NCBI GenBank assembly: GCA_029051965.1
Contig: JAIDJZ010000418.1
Span: forward strand, 1 to 8,698
Direction of reading: 5' to 3'
DNA: 8,698 nucleotides
Source: Paramuribaculum sp.
GTDB taxonomy: Bacteria; Bacteroidota; Bacteroidia; Bacteroidales; Muribaculaceae
The first letter of the stretch is position 1. Every line of letters begins with the position of its first letter. Below are positions 6,545-8,698 of the stretch, piece by piece. A program made the position numbers and the translations under genes. The notes below the pieces were generated by a model that did not search any database, was not told where the DNA came from, and saw nothing but the letters and a program-made list of their open reading frames with translations.

Positions 6545-7036
6545 ATGAAGTTGAAAAACATGCTGATGCTGGCGGTAATGACTGCCGCTTTGACCCTCCA
6601 GGGATGTAAGGACAAAGACCCAAGAGTGACTCAGATTTCAAACGACATGGATTTTAAAGCAGTCAATCTTACAGTCGGAGATGGCAGTCTTGTCGCCTCA
6701 AGTAATCAGACCCTACGGTCCTCTTGGTCGGTTGAAGTCACGATAGGGGGCAAGACGACAACCGTCAGCGGAGAATCAGCCAGAAATGAACTTCCGGTGC
6801 TCAGCGGCGATGAAATCGAAATCACTTTCGACCCCGCGTCCGGCAATGAAACTCATGCAACGATCTCATTACCTGACGGAACATCACGCGTCGTGACAGC
6901 TTCGCAGCCATCGTTTAAATGGACCGTTCCCGACGACTTTTTCCCCGGCATGGAAATCAAAGGAGAGACAGCTTATGAACTCGATGACACCGATTACATT
7001 AAAAAGGGGACAATAATTCTTGTCGCACTCATGTAG
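6545..7036 (+). CDS. Hypothetical lipoprotein, probably beta-rich
   Basis: A 163-residue protein whose signal sequence ends in a lipobox, LQGC at residues 18-21, so the mature protein is lipidated at C21 and anchored in the envelope. KDKD follows the Cys; acidic or charged residues at this place are common in Bacteroidota lipoproteins. The rest alternates short beta-strands and turns: RSSWSVEVTIGGKTTTVSGE, DEIEITFDP, ATISLPDGTSRVVTAS, then FKWTVPDDFFPGMEI. This suggests an immunoglobulin-like or similar sandwich, but no family is recognised. The start is the ATG in an AT-rich stretch without a Shine-Dalgarno site, as is usual here. It ends 27 bases before the next gene, so the two are likely co-transcribed. 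No clear TAnnTTTG promoter was found just upstream. Confidence 0.72.
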   Translation: MKLKNMLMLAVMTAALTLQGCKDKDPRVTQISNDMDFKAVNLTVGDGSLVASSNQTLRSSWSVEVTIGGKTTTVSGESARNELPVLSGDEIEITFDPASGNETHATISLPDGTSRVVTASQPSFKWTVPDDFFPGMEIKGETAYELDDTDYIKKGTIILVALM

Positions 7037-7063
7037 GATTTGGCTTAAAGAAAACACACTCTT

Positions 7064-7483
7064 ATGGCAATGGTAAAAGATATTGTTCAGCATCACGACA
7101 CGTTTGACTTCACCCCACTCTTTCAAGAAGCAAAAGAAAAGTATATAGGGATCGACTGCAACGACACGCTCGCATTTCTCAGTGGCGGAAATGAAATCCA
7201 TTCTTTCATCGGCAGTGCCGGCGGAAAAGACCGTCTCAGAAAAGCCATAGAGGAGGCCATCTCAACCGACGAAGCGGCCGATGTGATCCATGATGCAGCC
7301 TCGGCCATGCTGACAGTCGTTTATTCTCCGCAGGCCGAAAAACCGTTGACCGTTGTCGAGACGCAGTACATCTCGGAATTTGTCAGGCAGCTCCCGGGCG
7401 ATTGCAGCTTTTTCTGGAATGCGTCGACCGATATCTCTTTGGGAAACGAAGTTAGGGTAGTGGCGTTTTTCGACCTGAGATAG
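7064..7483 (+). CDS. FtsZ C-terminal-domain-like protein lacking the GTPase domain
   Basis: A 139-residue protein without signal peptide or membrane segment. Residues about 49-138 line up by eye with the FtsZ/tubulin C-terminal two-layer sandwich domain. GSAGGKDRLRKAIEEAIS matches the helix that begins GIASGEDRAEEAAEMAIS in E. coli FtsZ. AMLTVVYSP occupies the place of the strand GVLVNITAG. PLTVVETQYISEFVRQL fits the helix opened by L-x-L/V-x-E. FFWNASTDISLGNEVRVVAF fits the closing strands (FtsZ: VVIGTSLDPDMNDELRVTVV). The Rossmann GTPase domain, with the GGGTGTG signature, is absent and cannot fit in the roughly 48 N-terminal residues. The protein therefore should not bind GTP; it might act as a partner or modulator in the cytoplasm. 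ATGs at 7064 and 7070 are both possible starts. It follows the lipoprotein gene by 27 bases. The domain call rests on visual alignment only. Confidence 0.6.
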   Translation: MAMVKDIVQHHDTFDFTPLFQEAKEKYIGIDCNDTLAFLSGGNEIHSFIGSAGGKDRLRKAIEEAISTDEAADVIHDAASAMLTVVYSPQAEKPLTVVETQYISEFVRQLPGDCSFFWNASTDISLGNEVRVVAFFDLR

Positions 7484-7549
7484 CAGGGGAGCGGTGTAGA
7501 AGAGGATATTGGCACGGATTTTGCAGTTCAACAGGCAAAACTCCTTGCA

Positions 7550-7798
7550 ATGAAAAAATCTCTCTTACATCGCAGCCTTGCTGCCTTTTGTGGCTTGTCG
7601 CTTCTTGGTTGCGTCTCTGTCCCCAAAGAAGCTGCTGATCTGTCGCAGTCGGTTTCAAAAGATCTTGCGGCTTACAGATCGTCGCATCTTCAGTTCGTCG
7701 GACTCTATTTCGATAAAATCGAAGATGACATCAACGGATTTGTCGACAGCCGTATTGATCCCGGTCAGTCAGTGACCGGACACACCTTATTTATATAG
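7550..7798 (+). CDS. Short lipoprotein, probably truncated at its C-terminus
   Basis: An 82-residue ORF with a lipoprotein signal ending in LLGC (residues 18-21), followed by VSVPKEAADLSQSVSKDLAA and a helical stretch (HLQFVGLYFDKIEDDINGFV). The pattern 'C-x-S-V-P-K/P-E-A, then L-S-x-x-V, then YFD...V/I..F' recalls longer bacterial lipoproteins from memory, in which helices continue well past this point; I cannot name the family. The coding character stops after about residue 71. The ORF ends at a TAG inside the first copy of a perfect 19-bp tandem repeat. This suggests a gene whose 3' part was lost or frameshifted, although a genuine short lipoprotein cannot be excluded. It begins 66 bases after the FtsZ-like gene and may belong to the same transcript. 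Confidence 0.55.
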   Translation: MKKSLLHRSLAAFCGLSLLGCVSVPKEAADLSQSVSKDLAAYRSSHLQFVGLYFDKIEDDINGFVDSRIDPGQSVTGHTLFI

Positions 7799-7826
7799 TG
7801 GAATAAGATTTATATAGTGGAATAAG
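7789..7826 (+). repeat. Perfect 19-bp tandem direct repeat, two copies
   Basis: ATTTATATAGTGGAATAAG occurs at 7789-7807 and again, immediately adjacent and without mismatch, at 7808-7826. The first copy contains the TAG stop (7796-7798) of the short lipoprotein ORF. The unit length is not a multiple of three, so gain or loss of a copy shifts the downstream frame. It could arise by replication slippage or mark the scar of an excised element. Confidence 0.9.
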
Positions 7827-8024
7827 CGGGAGGAGCAGATTGAAAATTTGTTCCCCCTGCGCTATTGTGTGCTGACTTTGTCTGATTCGCACCGATTTAT
7901 TGACCGATACTCCGAAGTCACAGGGGCTTATCTCCCGATGAAACTATGCCTTTTGTGCTATTTGACAGACAGGAAAATATTTCTTGCGGAATGTTATGTT
8001 AAAATCTGTATTTTTAGTGTTTTT
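7827..8024. other. Intergenic stretch without a convincing gene
   Basis: Between the 19-bp repeat and the promoter of the SusC-like gene I see no credible coding region, RNA gene or terminator. An ORF at 7848-8060 is rich in Cys, Phe and Leu and overlaps the promoter, so it is probably chance. The stretch becomes strongly T-rich from about 8005. It contains one copy (7899-7909) of an 11-bp sequence, ATTGACCGATA, repeated at 8143-8153 in the leader of the next gene. Confidence 0.5.
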
Positions 8025-8057
8025 TTTCGTGTTTTTCACATCTGTTTTATATCTTTG
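8025..8057 (+). promoter_or_regulatory. Probable promoter of the SusC-like gene
   Basis: TATCTTTG at 8050-8057 matches TAnnTTTG exactly, and TTTCG at 8025-8029, 21 bases upstream, is a near match to the -33 element. The transcript would start near 8062 and carry a leader of about 150 bases before the ATG at 8214. Long leaders are common before susC-like genes. I see no strong hairpin in it. Confidence 0.55.
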
Positions 8058-8213
8058 TAGAAATTTTGGCCATCTACTTGTTTTCGTCAACGCCCTTTGA
8101 GGCAGTTTTCGGTTGCAGCTGTAGAGATTATCGGGAAGAGCGATTGACCGATAAAGCCAATAATTTTGCTTTCCTGAGAAAAAACAGAGACAATCATAGT
8201 AATTACTTACCTT

Positions 8214-8698
8214 ATGCTAAAACCAATCAAATCAGTAAGCAAACTTCTTTTGCTCGCCGCTTTTGCTGGATCATTGGCAGTGACTGAAACCGCTCAGGCG
8301 GCCCCTGTTGCACAGTCGCAGTCAAGCAATACAGCGACCGGCGTCATTAAAGATGAGTTGGATGACCCCATGATTGGGGCCACTGTCCAAGTTGCCAACA
8401 ATCCGTCGCAGGGTGGAGCCACCAATCTTGACGGTGAGTTCAGCATTGCGAATGTTAAATTAGGTACAAAACTGAAAGTTATCGCCGTCGGCTACAAGCC
8501 TGTCGAGGTCGTGTGGAACGGTCAGCCCCTGACAATTTCCATGCAGCCCGATTCTCAGATGCTTGATGAGGTGGTAGTAACAGCCATGGGTATCCAGCGC
8601 GAAGAAAAAACGCTGACCTATGCTGTGCAGACTGTCAAAAACGAAGAGGTGACCCGTATCAAGGAAACCAACTTCGTCAACGCTCTTCAGGGTAAGAG
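8214..8698 (+). CDS. SusC/RagA-family TonB-dependent receptor, 5' end only
   Basis: The frame is open from the ATG at 8214 to the right edge, giving 161 residues of a protein expected to be about 1000 long. Residues 1-29 are a signal peptide (LLLLAAFAGSLAVTETAQA). Residues about 41-112 are a carboxypeptidase-regulatory-like (CNA-B-type) domain: ATGVIKDELDDPMIGATVQV, NLDGEFSIANVKLG, KLKVIAVGYKPVEV. The SusC/RagA signature comes next, SQMLDEVVVTAMGIQREEKT (114-133), which includes the TonB-box-like region, then the start of the plug (LTYAVQTVKNEEV). Such proteins take up glycans or peptides across the outer membrane, usually with a SusD-like lipoprotein encoded downstream, which would lie beyond this window. 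The substrate cannot be told. No Shine-Dalgarno site precedes the start. Confidence 0.92.
   Translation, partial: MLKPIKSVSKLLLLAAFAGSLAVTETAQAAPVAQSQSSNTATGVIKDELDDPMIGATVQVANNPSQGGATNLDGEFSIANVKLGTKLKVIAVGYKPVEVVWNGQPLTISMQPDSQMLDEVVVTAMGIQREEKTLTYAVQTVKNEEVTRIKETNFVNALQGK

Noticed and set aside
7848..8060. A 70-residue ORF after the 19-bp repeat
   Set aside because: It is rich in Cys, Phe and Leu from T-rich DNA, overlaps the promoter of the next gene and shows no family resemblance. At most it is decayed former coding sequence.
8066..8287. A 73-residue ORF in the leader of the SusC-like gene
   Set aside because: It runs out of frame into the strongly supported SusC-like signal peptide and looks random.

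Overview
The window looks like a piece of a Bacteroidales chromosome, possibly of the Muribaculaceae/Prevotella-like gut type. Three things suggest this: an outer-membrane beta-barrel C-terminus of the Bacteroidota kind at the left edge, a SusC/RagA-type TonB-dependent receptor N-terminus at the right edge, and several matches to the Bacteroidota promoter element TAnnTTTG. Starts mostly lack Shine-Dalgarno sequences, and several gene products carry Bacteroidota-style lipoprotein or export signals. The family-level guess is inference. Every supported gene lies on the + strand.

Layout. 1-1025 is the 3' end of an outer-membrane beta-barrel gene, closed by a hairpin terminator (1051-1080). A promoter match at 1122-1154 precedes a compact operon: a small unrecognised ORF (1257-1535), an exported caspase-family (C14/metacaspase-like) protease (1405-2298), an ECF-type sigma factor (2295-2936), a single-pass membrane protein with a TPR-like external part (2933-3508) and an exported TPR-CHAT protease (3505-5799). 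The last four genes are joined by three successive 4-base ATGA stop/start overlaps, so they are very probably translated as a coupled unit.

5991-7798 holds four small genes of unclear function: an exported protein with two CxxC pairs, a lipoprotein, a cytoplasmic protein resembling the C-terminal domain of FtsZ without its GTPase domain, and a short lipoprotein that looks truncated and ends in a perfect 19-bp tandem duplication. 7827-8213 has no convincing gene and carries a promoter match (8025-8057) for the SusC-like gene starting at 8214.

How the genes may work together (inference). The core operon pairs two caspase-fold proteases, both with export signals, with a cytoplasmic sigma factor and a membrane protein spanning the two compartments. 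This suggests an envelope signalling system in which proteolysis on the outer side of the membrane changes the membrane protein and thereby frees the sigma factor. It recalls the known link between TPR-CHAT protease, sigma factor and sigma inhibitor in type III-E CRISPR (Craspase) loci, but no CRISPR component is visible here and the compartment differs. The substrate, the signal and the regulon cannot be read from this window.
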